In this document: one piece after another, positions 63,811-64,000 of the stretch
Position numbering within the stretch: the stretch's first letter is position 1
Layout: every line of letters starts with the position of its first letter
Source of the DNA: Streptomyces sp. NBC_01214
GTDB taxonomy: Bacteria > Actinomycetota > Actinomycetes > Streptomycetales > Streptomycetaceae
DNA: 64,000 nucleotides
Assembly: GCF_026340975.1 (NCBI RefSeq)
Contig: NZ_JAPEOS010000002.1
Span: 62,001 to 126,000, forward strand
Reading direction: 5' to 3'
Notes under the pieces: model-generated
The model's input: only the letters and a program-made list of their open reading frames with translations
Told to the model about the DNA's origin: nothing
The model's database searches: none
Program-made: the position numbers and the translations under genes

Positions 63811-64000
63811 GGGCCGGGGGCGTGCGGGCCCCGGGGGGTGAGGGCCGGGGGGTGAGGGCCTTGGGCGGGGCGTGGGGCTGGGCGTGGGGCTGGGCGTGGC
63901 GGGCTTCGGGGGCGGGAGCCTCTTGATCGGCATCGGGGACGGGTACGGGGGTTTCCCGTCAGTCCCATCGTCCTTCCGTGTCGGGCCGGTCCCTCAAGGG
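63811..64000 (+). other. Non-coding right edge with short G-rich repeats
   Basis: No gene is supported. It contains GGGGGGTGAGGGCC twice (near 63834-63858) and GGGGCTGGGCGT twice (around 63885-63905), then a stretch toward the window end where the next promoter may begin. Confidence 0.5.

Overview
The window is chromosomal DNA of a Streptomyces or very close relative. It has very high GC content, strongly GC-biased third codon positions and frequent GTG starts. The order of core genes (ppa, dacB, tilS, hpt, ftsH, fol genes, nuoD2, panC-nadB-nadC-coaX, lsr2, clpC, sigE-cseA-cseB-cseC, mutY, disA, radA, ppx) matches the arrangement I recall for S. coelicolor around SCO3346-SCO3410. I see no rRNA, tRNA, CRISPR array, transposase or phage gene.

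Layout. 0-8.6 kb: end of a probable Thr/Ser exporter gene, ppa, then a rightward run dacB, DUF2342 metalloprotease-like gene, tilS, hpt, ftsH, folE. 8.8-11.8 kb: leftward folate cluster folP, NTF2-like, folB, folK, DUF3180, convergent with folE. 12-15.1 kb: a divergent pair, an MprF-like aminoacyl-phosphatidylglycerol synthase and a membrane-anchored esterase. The mprF-like gene has a sigma-E type promoter. 15.2-18.8 kb: betaine/choline-type ABC importer. 18.9-24.5 kb: more variable genes (TetR with two operator copies beside an imine-reductase-like enzyme, secreted lipase-like hydrolase, small proteins, arylamine N-acetyltransferase). 24.5-30.8 kb: orphan nuoD2, a pair of PH-domain membrane proteins, a two-component system and a MidA/NDUFAF7-type methyltransferase. 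30.9-34.2 kb: secreted M28 peptidase and an ArsR-type regulator. 34.2-39.7 kb: leftward operon DUF2520, panC, nadB, nadC, coaX, joining NAD and CoA precursor synthesis.

39.8-44.5 kb: threonine-aldolase-like enzyme, repeats, lone DUF397 gene, small membrane protein, BlaI regulator, GNAT, lsr2 and an SCO3374-family gene. 44.9-48.7 kb: clpC with a strong terminator, then an M23 peptidase behind a long leader. 48.8-53.4 kb: LamG membrane protein and the complete sigE-cseA-cseB-cseC envelope-stress operon. 53.6-55.3 kb: mutY and a PAP2 phosphatase gene broken by two one-base insertions and a stop codon. 55.5-64 kb: secreted or anchored hypothetical proteins, disA (c-di-AMP synthase), radA, a sigma-like/zinc-finger/BACON fusion protein, a Cys-rich protein and ppx.

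Themes. Envelope maintenance recurs: sigE/cse, the mprF-like gene, dacB, the M23 peptidase and the LamG protein. The most checkable new links are the sigma-E type promoter on the mprF-like gene, the MidA-type methyltransferase (whose mitochondrial homologue modifies the NuoD homologue) lying 4 kb from orphan nuoD2, a DUF2520 dehydrogenase-like gene translationally coupled to panC, and a hairpin bridging the Shine-Dalgarno and start codon of ftsH. I did not find a clearly new multi-gene defence or mobile system; the window is mostly core chromosome.
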